Origin: Bacteroidetes bacterium UBA6183
GTDB lineage: Bacteria; Bacteroidota; Bacteroidia; UKL13-3
Length of the DNA: 42,827 bases
Assembly: GCA_002422865.1 (NCBI GenBank)
Contig: DITN01000078.1
Span: 1 to 42,827, forward strand
Direction of reading: 5' to 3'
Made by a program: the position numbers and the translations under genes
In this document: positions 1 through 8,101 of the stretch, in pieces
Layout: the number at the start of each line of letters is the position of its first letter
Numbering within the stretch: position 1 is the first letter of the stretch
The notes under the pieces: model-generated
Database searches by the model: none
Seen by the model: only the letters and a program-made list of their open reading frames with translations
What the model was told of the DNA's origin: nothing

Positions 1-22
1 TGGTATATTTACGGACATGCGA

Positions 23-661
23 TTAGTTTATACTTTCATTTAGTTTTAATAACACCTCTTTTTTTATTTCATGCCCTCCGTCAAACTCAATAATTCTTGC
101 TTGCAGTTGATGCATTAATTCATAAACTCTTTGATGCTTTTCAGGTGTTATAAACGGATCTTTTATACCAGTAATATAAGTTGTGGGTAAACGCTTTATT
201 TTATCAGATATAGGGTTAACCAATTCTGCCGCTATTTCTCCGGCATAAATGATAAATTCATCAATTTCTTGTGTGGTGTGGTGTATAAATCTTGATGCAG
301 TTGTTACACCCTGAGAAAAACCCAATATTTTAACTATCGTATGCGCTGGGATATTTAATATTTGATAAAGTGTTTTTAAATAATTGATGTAATCAGCGAT
401 TTCAACTTCACGATCCTCGCTCGTCATCCAAGTAGCAGCAGGTTTTCCCCCAAAACCTCGTGCATAAAATTTATTCAAGCCTTCTGGGGCAACAATAAAA
501 CGTGTGCCGTCATTAAGCACTTCAAAATCATTAATAAAATCTGATGCTAATTGGGCGTAGCCGTGCAACACAAACCAAACTTCTTGTGTGTTTTCGTTTA
601 ACTCACCTAACGTAAAATAACGTGCGGTTTTAGTTACTTGTATGTGTTTTTTTGCCGACAA
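23..661 (-). CDS. Alpha/beta-hydrolase, predicted esterase (phospholipase/carboxylesterase type)
   Basis: A 212-residue cytoplasmic alpha/beta-hydrolase; no signal peptide is visible. The oxyanion strand appears as WFVLHGYAQ near residues 29-37, the nucleophile elbow GFSQG near residue 115, the acid is probably the Asp in GIKDPF, and the catalytic His lies in GGHE near the C-terminus. That order (Ser, Asp, His) and the length fit the small carboxylesterase/YpfH-like group. The substrate cannot be told from sequence. The start is TTG at 661, 18 bases after the prfA stop, and no ATG near the N-terminus would keep the first strand, so the gene is probably co-transcribed with prfA. Its stop is at 23, so the protein is complete. 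Confidence 0.82.
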   Translation of the reverse strand: MSAKKHIQVTKTARYFTLGELNENTQEVWFVLHGYAQLASDFINDFEVLNDGTRFIVAPEGLNKFYARGFGGKPAATWMTSEDREVEIADYINYLKTLYQILNIPAHTIVKILGFSQGVTTASRFIHHTTQEIDEFIIYAGEIAAELVNPISDKIKRLPTTYITGIKDPFITPEKHQRVYELMHQLQARIIEFDGGHEIKKEVLLKLNESIN

Positions 662-679
662 ATCAATTGATGCAAAGTG

Positions 680-1753
680 TTAAGCCAAATTGCCCTCTTT
701 CAACCGCTCTGTATTTTCAGCAATTTGAAGTTTATCGATAAACTCTTGTATTTCACCATTCATTACATCAGGCAAGTTGTAAACGGTTAAGCCAATACGA
801 TGGTCGGTTACGCGGCCTTGAGGATAATTATATGTACGAATTTTGGCTGAACGGTCACCCGTTGAAACCATGGTTTTACGGGAACTGGCAATTTTTTCGT
901 TGTGTTTCTGCAATTCCATTTCGTACAACTTGGTACGTAACATTTGCATAGCACGGGCACGGTTACCAAGCTGGGTTCTTTCAACCTGACAAACCACCAC
1001 AATACCACTAGGTTTGTGGGTTAACATTACCTTAGATTCTACCTTGTTTACATTCTGACCACCAGCACCGCCTGAACGAGCTGTTTGCATGTCAATATCA
1101 GCCGGATTTATTTGTACATCCACCTCTTCGGCTTCGGGCAAAACAACCACAGTTGCTGCTGATGTATGCACACGTCCTTGGGTTTCGGTATCGGGTACAC
1201 GTTGCACACGGTGCACGCCACTCTCATATTTTAAAGTTCCATAAACTTCTTCACCCGAAACTTCAATAACAATTTCTTTATATCCCCCAGCTGTTCCTTC
1301 GGTGTAATCAATTACATCTGTTTTCCATCCTTTTGATTCGCAATAGCGCATGTACATGCGGTATAAGTCTCCGGCAAAAATGCTGGCCTCATCACCACCA
1401 GTACCGCCACGAATTTCAAGCACTACATTCTTTTCATCTTCTGGGTCTTTTGGCACCAATAGCATGCGTATTTCCTCCTCCATAGGTTCAACTAGCGGAA
1501 TCATTTCATCCAGCTCAGCTTTTGCCATCTCACGCATTTCTTCGTCCTTCTCATTACTTAATATCTGCTTGTTGTTTTCTATGTTACCAACCAAATTGCG
1601 GTATTCGTAATACTTGTCAACTATTCTTTGAAGCTCTTTGTACTCTCTGTTCAGTTGGGTAAAACGTTTCATATCACCAACCACATCGGGTTGCGACAAC
1701 ATATCTTGCACCTGATCAAACCTAACTTTAATGGACTCTAATTTATCTAACAT
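680..1753 (-). CDS. prfA: Peptide chain release factor 1
   Basis: RF1 recognises UAA and UAG in the ribosomal A site and triggers peptidyl-tRNA hydrolysis. The GGQ hydrolysis motif is at residues 231-233 (SGGAGGQNVNK) and the stop-codon-reading tripeptide is PDT at 187-189 (RVPDTETQG), of the PxT type that marks RF1 and not RF2. The reading frame stays open up to 1846, but family proteins begin MLDKLESIKVRFDQV, so I place the ATG at 1753; this gives 357 residues, close to the 360 of E. coli RF1. The 31 extra residues upstream have no family counterpart. The esterase gene follows 18 bases downstream and the propeller-like gene lies upstream on the same strand. Confidence 0.96.
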   Translation of the reverse strand: MLDKLESIKVRFDQVQDMLSQPDVVGDMKRFTQLNREYKELQRIVDKYYEYRNLVGNIENNKQILSNEKDEEMREMAKAELDEMIPLVEPMEEEIRMLLVPKDPEDEKNVVLEIRGGTGGDEASIFAGDLYRMYMRYCESKGWKTDVIDYTEGTAGGYKEIVIEVSGEEVYGTLKYESGVHRVQRVPDTETQGRVHTSAATVVVLPEAEEVDVQINPADIDMQTARSGGAGGQNVNKVESKVMLTHKPSGIVVVCQVERTQLGNRARAMQMLRTKLYEMELQKHNEKIASSRKTMVSTGDRSAKIRTYNYPQGRVTDHRIGLTVYNLPDVMNGEIQEFIDKLQIAENTERLKEGNLA

Positions 1754-1860
1754 GCCGGTAATTTTATCAAAAATGTAATTTGGGCGAATCGCTTGAAGTA
1801 AAGTGCCTACCCAAAAAGGTGGGCGAATTTCGTACTTTTTTGGCACTTCACCAACCTAAA

Positions 1861-2670
1861 CTAAAACGAGTAAATGTAAATGCTATCCGGTTTTTGGATG
1901 TATAACCGTTCTTTTTCAATGCTCATTTTTTGCACCCCGGCTGTATCGGGCATCAAGAAACTACTACCTAAAGTTGTTTGCCAATTGTATTGGTTAATAT
2001 TACCACCACGGTAATAGTATATGTTTTTAGTCGACACTTTTACATCGCTTATGCCTTTAATAGGTATGGTTTTTAAATAGGAACCAAACACATCAAACAA
2101 CAAAATGCCGTTTATTGAGTCAAGCACAAAAACACGGTCGTTGTTATCGTAAACCCCACACACCGCTACATCATTGTTTACATATTGACGAACATTTCCA
2201 CTGGTTTGCTCTACTGTACTTTTATCGTTTATTTTTTTCAGTTGAAGATCACCCAAATCAAACACCCACAAATTATTGTCATAGGCTCTGGCAATACTTG
2301 TTGCTTGAATAATATTGGCTTTATTCAGGTCTATTTCTCCTCGGTACGCTAGGTTATTGTCAATATAAATTACCTTGTTCAACTCGCGGTAAAACACAAA
2401 AATTTGCATTGGGTTTGATGCATCAATTTGCGTGATACTGCCCGTGTAATTATAATTGAGTGTTCCCAAAAGCTTTCCGTTCCGTCCGTATTTGTTCAGC
2501 TGGTTGGTTTGTGTTACCACATATAGGTTTCCTAGGTTATCTGTTTGCATAAATTTCGCATTAATTTTAAGCGCACCCACCGATATAAATTTAGGGCCAC
2601 CCTCTTGCTTTGGCGCAAAGGCCAAATAAAGAAACGCGGTACACAGCAGAAAAAACAGTTTACGCATCAT
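1861..2670 (-). CDS. Secreted beta-propeller-like protein of unknown function
   Basis: A 269-residue exported protein. The N-terminus (MRKLFFLLCTAFLYLAFA) is a typical signal peptide. The mature part shows repeated strand-turn units of the kind DNLGNLYVVTQTNQLNKYGRNG and DNNDRVFVLDSINGILLFD, which resemble the blades of NHL/YVTN-type propellers. No catalytic residues are evident and I do not recognise a named family. It is translationally coupled to lpxH: the TAA stop of lpxH and the ATG here share one base (TAATG around 2668-2672). A second Met immediately after the first could also be the start. Co-expression with lpxH hints at an envelope role, which is inference only. Confidence 0.72.
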   Translation of the reverse strand: MMRKLFFLLCTAFLYLAFAPKQEGGPKFISVGALKINAKFMQTDNLGNLYVVTQTNQLNKYGRNGKLLGTLNYNYTGSITQIDASNPMQIFVFYRELNKVIYIDNNLAYRGEIDLNKANIIQATSIARAYDNNLWVFDLGDLQLKKINDKSTVEQTSGNVRQYVNNDVAVCGVYDNNDRVFVLDSINGILLFDVFGSYLKTIPIKGISDVKVSTKNIYYYRGGNINQYNWQTTLGSSFLMPDTAGVQKMSIEKERLYIQKPDSIYIYSF

Positions 2671-3422
2671 TAGTCATTAAACGTTTTTAAAGTTAATTCA
2701 TTTCCATCAAACACAGCGTATGTGTTGTAGCTCATCCAATCGCCAAGATTTACATAGGTGCTGTTTTCATTTATTGGTCTCATCATTGGTAAATGCCTAT
2801 GCCCAAAAATAAAATAATCTACTTTCGTTTGGGTTAAATATTGTTTGGCATAAAGCATTAAATACTCTTTGTCATCACCGTAATACACTGCATTTTCGGT
2901 AAAAGTATGTTGTTTGCTGCGTGCCGAAAACCAATTGGCAATACTTATGCCAATATTGGGGTGAAAAAAGGCGAACAACCTTTGGAAAAAATAATTACGA
3001 TAAATGCCCAATATTAATTTAAACCAGCGCTGCCCGGGTCCTAATCCATCGCCATGTGCAATGTGAAAATTTTTGTTCCCCAGTTTAATATCAATGGGTT
3101 TTTGGTGAACGGTGCAGCCAATCTCTTTTTGTAAATATCCAAACTGCCACAAATCATGGTTGCCATGAAATAGATGTAATTCAATTCCTGCATCGCTTAA
3201 CTCGGCCAGCTTGCCTAATAACCTGGTAAATCCTTTGGGGACAACGGTTCTAAACTCAAACCAAAAATCAAATAAATCGCCCACCAAATAAATGGTTTTA
3301 GCATCGTGCTTAATGCTGTCAAGCCACCTTACAATTTTTTTCTCACGTTCAAGACTGCTGTTAAAATCAGGCACGCCCAAGTGAAAGTCTGATGCAAAAT
3401 ATATGTTGTTACGTGTATTCAA
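2670..3422 (-). CDS. lpxH: UDP-2,3-diacylglucosamine diphosphatase (LpxH-type metallophosphoesterase)
   Basis: LpxH removes UMP from UDP-2,3-diacylglucosamine to give lipid X in lipid A synthesis, acting at the cytoplasmic face of the inner membrane. The calcineurin-like metal site is complete: SDFHLG (Asp12, His14), GDLFDFW (Asp49), HGNHD (Asn88, His89), HGDG (His123) and GHRH (His208, His210). The 250-residue length fits LpxH homologues of Bacteroidota. Related UDP-diacylglucosamine hydrolases or uncharacterised YbbF-like phosphoesterases are the main alternative. ATG at 3422; the stop overlaps the next gene by one base. LpxH together with RfaE2 in this window points to a lipid A bearing a heptose-containing core. 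Confidence 0.87.
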   Translation of the reverse strand: MNTRNNIYFASDFHLGVPDFNSSLEREKKIVRWLDSIKHDAKTIYLVGDLFDFWFEFRTVVPKGFTRLLGKLAELSDAGIELHLFHGNHDLWQFGYLQKEIGCTVHQKPIDIKLGNKNFHIAHGDGLGPGQRWFKLILGIYRNYFFQRLFAFFHPNIGISIANWFSARSKQHTFTENAVYYGDDKEYLMLYAKQYLTQTKVDYFIFGHRHLPMMRPINENSTYVNLGDWMSYNTYAVFDGNELTLKTFND

Positions 3423-3480
3423 CTATTGGTTTTTTGGATTTGATGTTGCAATAATACATATTGACTATTACAAATAACCA

Positions 3481-4149
3481 TTAGTGGTTGTGGTGCTGAT
3501 CATCAATTAAAAAAACAAACAACTCTTTGGGGCCATGTGCGCCTATAACCAATGTTCTTTCTATATCGGCTGTTCTGCTCGGACCTGTGGTAAAACTCAA
3601 CATACTTGGTGTATTTCTACCGTATTTATTTTTTACAACTTGCATGGCCTCCTTCATTTCCATGGTAACTTGAGAGGTATAAGCAATTACAATATGAACC
3701 TGAGGAAAAATGGTAATTGCTCTGCCGTTTTTAACAGAACTTAATAAAACACTTCCCGTGCGCGCCACCAAACTCTCGCAGGTAGTTATGCCTACAATGG
3801 CTTTATCAATTTGCTTTTTATCCGTTACAAAAGTAATCCCGCTGTCTTTTAATTGTGCCTGTAAATCGTCTTCCCAACAATGTATTTGTTTAAGTTTTTT
3901 ACGCTCTATCAGTGTAAGCAGCTTATCAATAAAATCAAACTTATTATCACAATAAACAAACTGCCCTTGGGCTTGGGTAAAATTGCGAGCAAAGGTTTCC
4001 AAGAGTGGCTCCTGTTCTTGCGGTTGGGTATATACATTACTTTCCAAATCAATGTTGGCATACATTGCTTTAGATTTAAAAATAAGCGCTTGACGAACTT
4101 TTTTTAAAATTTTTTCTTTTGCTGTTGTTGTATTTTGTTCAATTGCCAC
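3481..4149 (-). CDS. LUD-domain protein (LutC/YkgG family)
   Basis: The protein belongs to the LUD family, whose best-known member LutC is part of the LutABC L-lactate oxidation complex. The diagnostic C-terminal stretch is present (TGPSRTADIERTLVIGAHGP, followed by a hydrophobic strand), as is ITTCESLVARTGSVL in the middle. No lutA or lutB partner is next to it, so a lactate role is not shown. The frame is open to a TTG at 4176, but that TTG is the last three bases of a TATATTTG promoter element (4174-4181) and would lie upstream of the transcript start. I therefore choose GTG at 4149, which gives 222 residues beginning just before NTTTAKEKILKKVRQAL; TTG at 4158 is also possible. Confidence 0.8.
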   Translation of the reverse strand: MAIEQNTTTAKEKILKKVRQALIFKSKAMYANIDLESNVYTQPQEQEPLLETFARNFTQAQGQFVYCDNKFDFIDKLLTLIERKKLKQIHCWEDDLQAQLKDSGITFVTDKKQIDKAIVGITTCESLVARTGSVLLSSVKNGRAITIFPQVHIVIAYTSQVTMEMKEAMQVVKNKYGRNTPSMLSFTTGPSRTADIERTLVIGAHGPKELFVFLIDDQHHNH

Positions 4150-4173
4150 TGCTAGCAAGTTAAGTAATTTATA

Positions 4174-4181
4174 CAAATATA
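4174..4181 (-). promoter_or_regulatory. Bacteroidota -7 element for the LUD-domain gene
   Basis: TATATTTG read on the minus strand is an exact match to TAnnTTTG. No convincing TTG lies at the usual distance upstream. The expected transcript start is near 4167, leaving a leader of roughly 10-20 bases before the GTG at 4149 or TTG at 4158. Confidence 0.5.
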
Positions 4182-4215
4182 GAAATTACACGAACAAACT
4201 CACTTCTTGTTTATG

Positions 4216-4374
4216 TTAGTCCTTTTTAAATGGACTTCTTTTCTGGGTACTAATCAATCCCGCGGCTTTCTTAAGCGTTAATATTGTTTCAGGATGATCA
4301 AAGTTTAATAAAACAGAATTAATGTACAATTGAAATTGTGCCTGCAGTTGATGCTTCTCTTTATTACGTTTCAT
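4216..4374 (-). CDS. Small hypothetical protein, 52 residues
   Basis: A short complete ORF in the gap between the LUD gene and panD: ATG at 4374 and TAA at 4216-4218. The product is basic and hydrophilic, starts MKRNKEKHQLQAQFQLYI and ends QKRSPFKKD. The middle contains LNFDHPETILTLKKAAGLI, which looks like a short helical segment. There is no signal peptide or membrane segment. The composition looks like protein, not random translation, and it fills the centre of a 412-base gap, but I do not recognise the family and see no clear promoter. It could be a real small protein or a chance ORF. Confidence 0.5.
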   Translation of the reverse strand: MKRNKEKHQLQAQFQLYINSVLLNFDHPETILTLKKAAGLISTQKRSPFKKD

Positions 4375-4542
4375 GGTTTATTTGGTTTAAATGGTACATA
4401 CGTAAATTTAATCATTTCGGTTTGTTCAAGAATCATTCCAAGCTATAAAAGTTGCATACCGCTCAAATTTTTCCACGTTTATCGTATCATATTGCAATGC
4501 AACATATAAAACAAGTTACCTGCTGCTTTTAGAAAAAAAGCC

Positions 4543-4550
4543 TACATTTG
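4543..4550 (+). promoter_or_regulatory. Bacteroidota -7 element for the panD operon
   Basis: TACATTTG matches TAnnTTTG exactly and ends 11 bases before the panD ATG at 4562, so the leader should be only a few bases long. A -33 TTG at the normal spacing is not evident. The position rules out a start upstream of 4562. Confidence 0.55.
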
Positions 4551-4561
4551 TGGCGCTTTTT

Positions 4562-4912
4562 ATGCATATCGAATTATTAAAATCTAAAATTCACCGCGTT
4601 AAGTTAACTCAAACTGAGTTGCACTACGTAGGTAGCATTACCATTGACGAAGCGTTGATGGAAGCTGCTAACATGATTGAAAACGAAAAAGTTCAAGTGG
4701 TAAACGTTAATAATGGCGAACGCCTTGAAACCTACATCATTAAAGGCGAGCGCAACAGTGGCGTTATTTGCCTTAATGGTCCTGCAGCACGCAAGGGTTT
4801 TGTTGGCGACTATTTGGTCATTATTTCATACGCTTCTATGGACTTTGAAGAGGCAAAAAAATACAAACCCATTGCCATTTACCCAGATAACAACAACCGC
4901 TTAATCAGTTGA
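4562..4912 (+). CDS. panD: Aspartate 1-decarboxylase
   Basis: PanD converts L-aspartate to beta-alanine for pantothenate and coenzyme A synthesis. It is a pyruvoyl enzyme made as a proenzyme that cleaves itself between Gly24 and Ser25; both are present in YVGSITID at residues 22-29. The KSKIHRVKLTQ start and the NGPAARKGFVGD segment (pyruvoyl pocket) are typical. The chosen ATG at 4562 gives 116 residues, the usual length. The frame continues to a codon at 4550 that lies inside the promoter element and is therefore unlikely. The TGA stop overlaps the TTG start of the following membrane protein (TTGA), so translation is probably coupled. Confidence 0.95.
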   Translation: MHIELLKSKIHRVKLTQTELHYVGSITIDEALMEAANMIENEKVQVVNVNNGERLETYIIKGERNSGVICLNGPAARKGFVGDYLVIISYASMDFEEAKKYKPIAIYPDNNNRLIS

Positions 4913-5901
4913 GTAAACAACTAAAAACCATAGCGCAAACAACTTTAATTTTTGCCATTGGTGCTGCTTTTTTATACTTTGTATTTAAAGGTACCAATTG
5001 GGCCGATTTGTGGTTAAAGTTTACCCAAACCAACTACAATTGGATTGCTGTGGGTTTACTCATTTCCATCATCAGTCATTGGCTTAGGGCTTACCGCGCA
5101 ACCATGCTTTACAGCGCCATGAATTACCGCGTAAGTACGGCCAATAGTTTGCACGCAGTTTTTATCGGTTATTTTATTAATTATTTTATTCCGCGAGGTG
5201 GCGAAGTTTCCCGTTGTGCCGCTTTAACCAAAACCAATAATTTACCCCTTGAAAAAGGCTTAGGATCTGTAATTACCGAGCGGCTGGTTGACATGGTAAT
5301 GCTACTCATTATTCTTGCTGCAGTATTTGTATTGCAGTTTGATGTTATTTTTAACTACATCAACACCAACCTTGGTGCCGAAAAAACGGCCGGAAACAGT
5401 AATTTAAAATTCTACTTATTAGGGGCTATTGTTGTGTTAGGTTCTGCCTTATTTGCACTACGCAAACAACTTGCAGTTATGCCCATTTTTGCCAAAGTGC
5501 TAGATAAACTTAAAGGCTTTGCACAAGGTTTAACCAGCATAAAAGAAGTAAAACAACCTGCGCTTTTTGTTGCGCTATCTGCTAGTATTTGGGTGTGCTA
5601 CATTTTAATGATGTACTTCTGTTTGTTTGCTTTGCCTGCCACATTACATTTAACTTTTACCCAATGTTTAACCGTATTTGCCATGGGAACCATTGGTATT
5701 GTTATTCCGGCTCCGGGAGCAGGCGCAGGAACCTACCATTTTGCAGTAATGCAAGGTTTGTTGCTTTTTGGTGTGGCACAAGAAGATGGCATTGCCTACG
5801 CAACCATTGTTCATGGCGCACAAATGGTTATGTTTATCATATTGGGTGCAATCAGTTCATTGGTGGTTTTAAGCAAACACAAACAAAACACTTCATCTTA
5901 A
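4909..5901 (+). CDS. Lysylphosphatidylglycerol synthase TM-region / UPF0104 flippase-like membrane protein
   Basis: A 330-residue inner-membrane protein with about eight hydrophobic segments and no soluble domain. It has the family landmarks FIGYFINYFIPRGGEVSRC at roughly residues 85-103 and ITERLVDMV near residue 124, with a Pro/Gly/Ala-rich MGTIGIVIPAPGAGAGTYH segment near residue 260. This fold is shared with the flippase part of MprF, and the proteins are usually thought to move lipids or lipid-linked intermediates; no substrate is known here. The start is TTG at 4909, overlapping the panD stop. It sits between panD and rfaE2 in one transcription unit, where the heptose enzyme suggests, but does not prove, an envelope role. 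Confidence 0.85.
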   Translation: MSKQLKTIAQTTLIFAIGAAFLYFVFKGTNWADLWLKFTQTNYNWIAVGLLISIISHWLRAYRATMLYSAMNYRVSTANSLHAVFIGYFINYFIPRGGEVSRCAALTKTNNLPLEKGLGSVITERLVDMVMLLIILAAVFVLQFDVIFNYINTNLGAEKTAGNSNLKFYLLGAIVVLGSALFALRKQLAVMPIFAKVLDKLKGFAQGLTSIKEVKQPALFVALSASIWVCYILMMYFCLFALPATLHLTFTQCLTVFAMGTIGIVIPAPGAGAGTYHFAVMQGLLLFGVAQEDGIAYATIVHGAQMVMFIILGAISSLVVLSKHKQNTSS

Positions 5902-5911
5902 AAATACGGTT

Positions 5912-6412
5912 ATGTCGCATCACAAAAGTATTTTAGCCAAAGTTTATACATCAACCCAAACCCTTTCCCAACAGGTGCAGGCGTGGCAAAGCAGCGGACA
6001 AAAAGTGGTGTTTACCAACGGTTGTTTTGATTTGTTACACCGTGGTCATGTAGACTATCTAGCAAAAGCTGCCGATTGCGGACAAAAGCTTGTTATTGGC
6101 GTGAACACAGATGCATCGGTAAGTAAATTAAAGGGACCAAATCGCCCGATACAAGACGAACAATCGCGTTTGCAAATTTTGGCTTCGTTGTTATGTGTTG
6201 ATGCCGTTATTTTGTTTGATGAACAAACTCCTTACGACTTGATTAAAACCCTTCAGCCCGATGTGTTGGTGAAGGGAAGCGACTATCAACCCGAAAATAT
6301 TGTGGGTTATGATATTGTTACAGCCAAAGGTGGGGAAGTTAAAACCATTGATTTTATTCCCGGGTTCAGCACCAGCGCAATTGAGCGCAAAATAAACCCA
6401 AGTTTGCAGTAG
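5912..6412 (+). CDS. rfaE2: D-glycero-beta-D-manno-heptose 1-phosphate adenylyltransferase
   Basis: This enzyme makes ADP-heptose for the lipopolysaccharide inner core. It corresponds to the C-terminal half of E. coli HldE as a separate 166-residue protein. The nucleotidyltransferase signature is clear: FTNGCFDLLHRGHVDYL with HxGH at residues 43-46, then VGVNTD-like IGVNTDASVSKLKGPNRPI, and the C-terminal FSTSAIERKI that corresponds to the ISTTxII motif of the family. The HldE kinase half is not in the window. ATG at 5912, ten bases after the upstream stop, so it is the third gene of the panD transcription unit. Confidence 0.93.
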   Translation: MSHHKSILAKVYTSTQTLSQQVQAWQSSGQKVVFTNGCFDLLHRGHVDYLAKAADCGQKLVIGVNTDASVSKLKGPNRPIQDEQSRLQILASLLCVDAVILFDEQTPYDLIKTLQPDVLVKGSDYQPENIVGYDIVTAKGGEVKTIDFIPGFSTSAIERKINPSLQ

Positions 6413-6453
6413 AAGGCGAAGAATGAGCCGAACTATCTGCATTAGTTGGGTAT

Positions 6454-6560
6454 ACCCCGATTTAGAAAATCAACTTTGGGGTGAAGTGTAACGGATACCC
6501 AAAAGCTTGATTTTCTTACATCGATTATGCTATTTGTATCCCAAATGCATAATCTGGGGT
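6454..6560. repeat. Non-coding structured element with two long imperfect hairpins
   Basis: Hairpin 1: arm AGAAAATCAACTTTGGGGT (6464-6482) pairs with 6497-6516 at 18 of 20 positions, with one bulge and one mismatch, around a 14-base loop. Hairpin 2: arm GATTATGCTATTTG (6523-6536) pairs with CAAATGCATAATC (6542-6554) with one bulge and a 5-base loop. A third pairing, ACCCCGATT (6454-6462) with AATCTGGGGT (6551-6560), would close the whole block and competes with hairpin 2. There is no ORF with protein-like composition. It could be a decayed palindromic repeat, a structured RNA or a regulatory leader for the photolyase. Confidence 0.55.
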
Positions 6561-6575
6561 AAAAAACAGCTAATT

Positions 6576-6605
6576 GCCCTAAACCATTAAGGGCTTTACT
6601 TGTTT
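6576..6605 (+). terminator. Possible weak terminator after rfaE2
   Basis: GCCCT (6576-6580) pairs with AGGGC (6590-6594) around a 9-base loop and is followed by the T-rich TTTACTTGTTTT. The stem is only five pairs, so the call is weak; it may end the panD-rfaE2 transcript or belong to the structured block just upstream. Confidence 0.3.
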
Positions 6606-6615
6606 TAACTGCATA

Positions 6616-7926
6616 ATGACTTCCAATCCTGTTTCTATTTTTTGGCACCGCAGAGACCTTCGTTTAGAAGACAATGCCGGTTTGTATCACGCACTTTTAA
6701 GTGGTTTATCTGTTTTACCCATATTTATTTTCGACAAACACATTTTAGATAAACTCGAAAACAGATACGATAAACGTGTTGATTTTATTCACCAACAGCT
6801 TGCCGAAATTAAAAAACAGTTGAATAATTTGGGCAGCGATTTGTTGGTTTTTTACGGCACACCAGAAGAGGTTTGGCCAACAATTATTAATCAGTACAAC
6901 GTTAAAAAAGTATACACCAACCACGATTACGAGCCTTATGCCAAAGAGCGCGATTCATGGGTTACCAACTTTTTTGCATCAAAACAAATTACATTTAACA
7001 CCTATAAAGATCAATGCATTTTTGAGTTTAATGAGGTATTAAAAGATGATGGAAAACCATACACTGTTTTTACGCCATACAGCAAAAAATGGAAAGCCAA
7101 ACTAAACGATTTTTACCTACGCAGTTACCCCACCGAAAAATCCTTTTCGGCATTTTTAAGGGTTGATGAAAAGCAAGAGTTGATCTCGTTAAAGGCCATG
7201 AACTTTAACCCAACCGGTGCAGGATTTCCTTCAAAACAAACAGCACAAAGCATTATTAAAAACTACGATAAAACCCGCGATTATCCAGCCATTTTAGGCA
7301 CTTCGCGATTAGGTGTGCATTTTAGATTTGGGACCATTAGCATTAGAGAAAAAGCGCGTAAAGCCAAAGCGCTAAACGAAACTTTTTTAAACGAATTGAT
7401 TTGGCGCGATTTCTACATGATGATTTTAGCGCACTTCCCACACGTAGCCAAAGGTGCTTTTAGAAAAGAATACGACAATATACAATGGGTTAACGATGAA
7501 CAAGAGTTTGCTGCTTGGTGCGAAGGCGTTACGGGCTACCCTATTGTAGATGCCGGAATGCGCGAATTAAATGCAACTGGTTACATGCACAACCGTGTAC
7601 GGATGATTGTGGCCAGCTTTTTAACCAAACACTTATTAATAGACTGGCGTTGGGGTGAAGCCTATTTTGCCGAAAAACTTTTGGATTTTGATTTAAGTGC
7701 CAACAATGGTGGATGGCAATGGGCAGCAGGTTGTGGTACAGATGCTGCTCCTTATTTCCGAGTATTTAACCCACAGTTACAAACTGAAAAGTTTGATAAG
7801 CAATTGCAATACATCAGAAGATGGGTGCCAGAATATGGTACGGCCAAACAAATACAACCTATTGTTGACCACAACTTTGCCCGTAAACGTTGTTTGGAAG
7901 TTTACAAAGCTGCGTTAAGTAAATAG
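6616..7926 (+). CDS. phrB: Deoxyribodipyrimidine photolyase (class I, cryptochrome/photolyase family)
   Basis: A light-driven DNA repair enzyme that splits UV-induced pyrimidine dimers using FADH-. The N-terminal Rossmann antenna domain starts IFWHRRDLRLEDN at residue 5. The FAD and DNA-binding half contains NELIWRDFYMMI, GYPIVDAGMRELNATGYMHN, RMIVASFLTK and DLSANNGGWQWAAGCGTDAAP, all close to the class I CPD photolyase consensus. The length of 436 residues fits bacterial CPD photolyases. I judge it a photolyase and not a DASH cryptochrome, but (6-4) specificity cannot be excluded by eye. ATG at 6616, after the structured element at 6454-6560; a strong terminator follows at 8055. Confidence 0.93.
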   Translation: MTSNPVSIFWHRRDLRLEDNAGLYHALLSGLSVLPIFIFDKHILDKLENRYDKRVDFIHQQLAEIKKQLNNLGSDLLVFYGTPEEVWPTIINQYNVKKVYTNHDYEPYAKERDSWVTNFFASKQITFNTYKDQCIFEFNEVLKDDGKPYTVFTPYSKKWKAKLNDFYLRSYPTEKSFSAFLRVDEKQELISLKAMNFNPTGAGFPSKQTAQSIIKNYDKTRDYPAILGTSRLGVHFRFGTISIREKARKAKALNETFLNELIWRDFYMMILAHFPHVAKGAFRKEYDNIQWVNDEQEFAAWCEGVTGYPIVDAGMRELNATGYMHNRVRMIVASFLTKHLLIDWRWGEAYFAEKLLDFDLSANNGGWQWAAGCGTDAAPYFRVFNPQLQTEKFDKQLQYIRRWVPEYGTAKQIQPIVDHNFARKRCLEVYKAALSK

Positions 7927-8054
7927 CTTCACTTAAATTAGTTTATTAAATACGAAAAGTATCGTATGGTTTAGCTGATGATTGTATGCTTTGTTTGCAT
8001 ATATCAATTGGCCTGTATAAAATTACCCCCTAATCCTTTTTATACCCCTTGTTT

Positions 8055-8082
8055 AAAAACGACTCCTAGTGGGTCGTTTTTT
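8055..8082 (+). terminator. Rho-independent terminator downstream of phrB
   Basis: AAAAACGAC (8055-8063) pairs with GTCGTTTTT (8073-8081), leaving a 9-base loop and a terminal T run. It is oriented for the plus strand and lies 130 bases after the photolyase stop. Confidence 0.75.
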
Positions 8083-8101
8083 ATTTGGGTTGATAAGCAA
8101 C

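Noticed and set aside
1350..1610. 86-codon plus-strand ORF within prfA
   Set aside because: Serine-rich antisense shadow of the Glu-rich RF1 domain; no independent support.
6191..6648. Minus-strand ORFs across rfaE2 and the structured gap
   Set aside because: Antisense shadows of rfaE2 and the inverted repeats; no recognisable motif or promoter.
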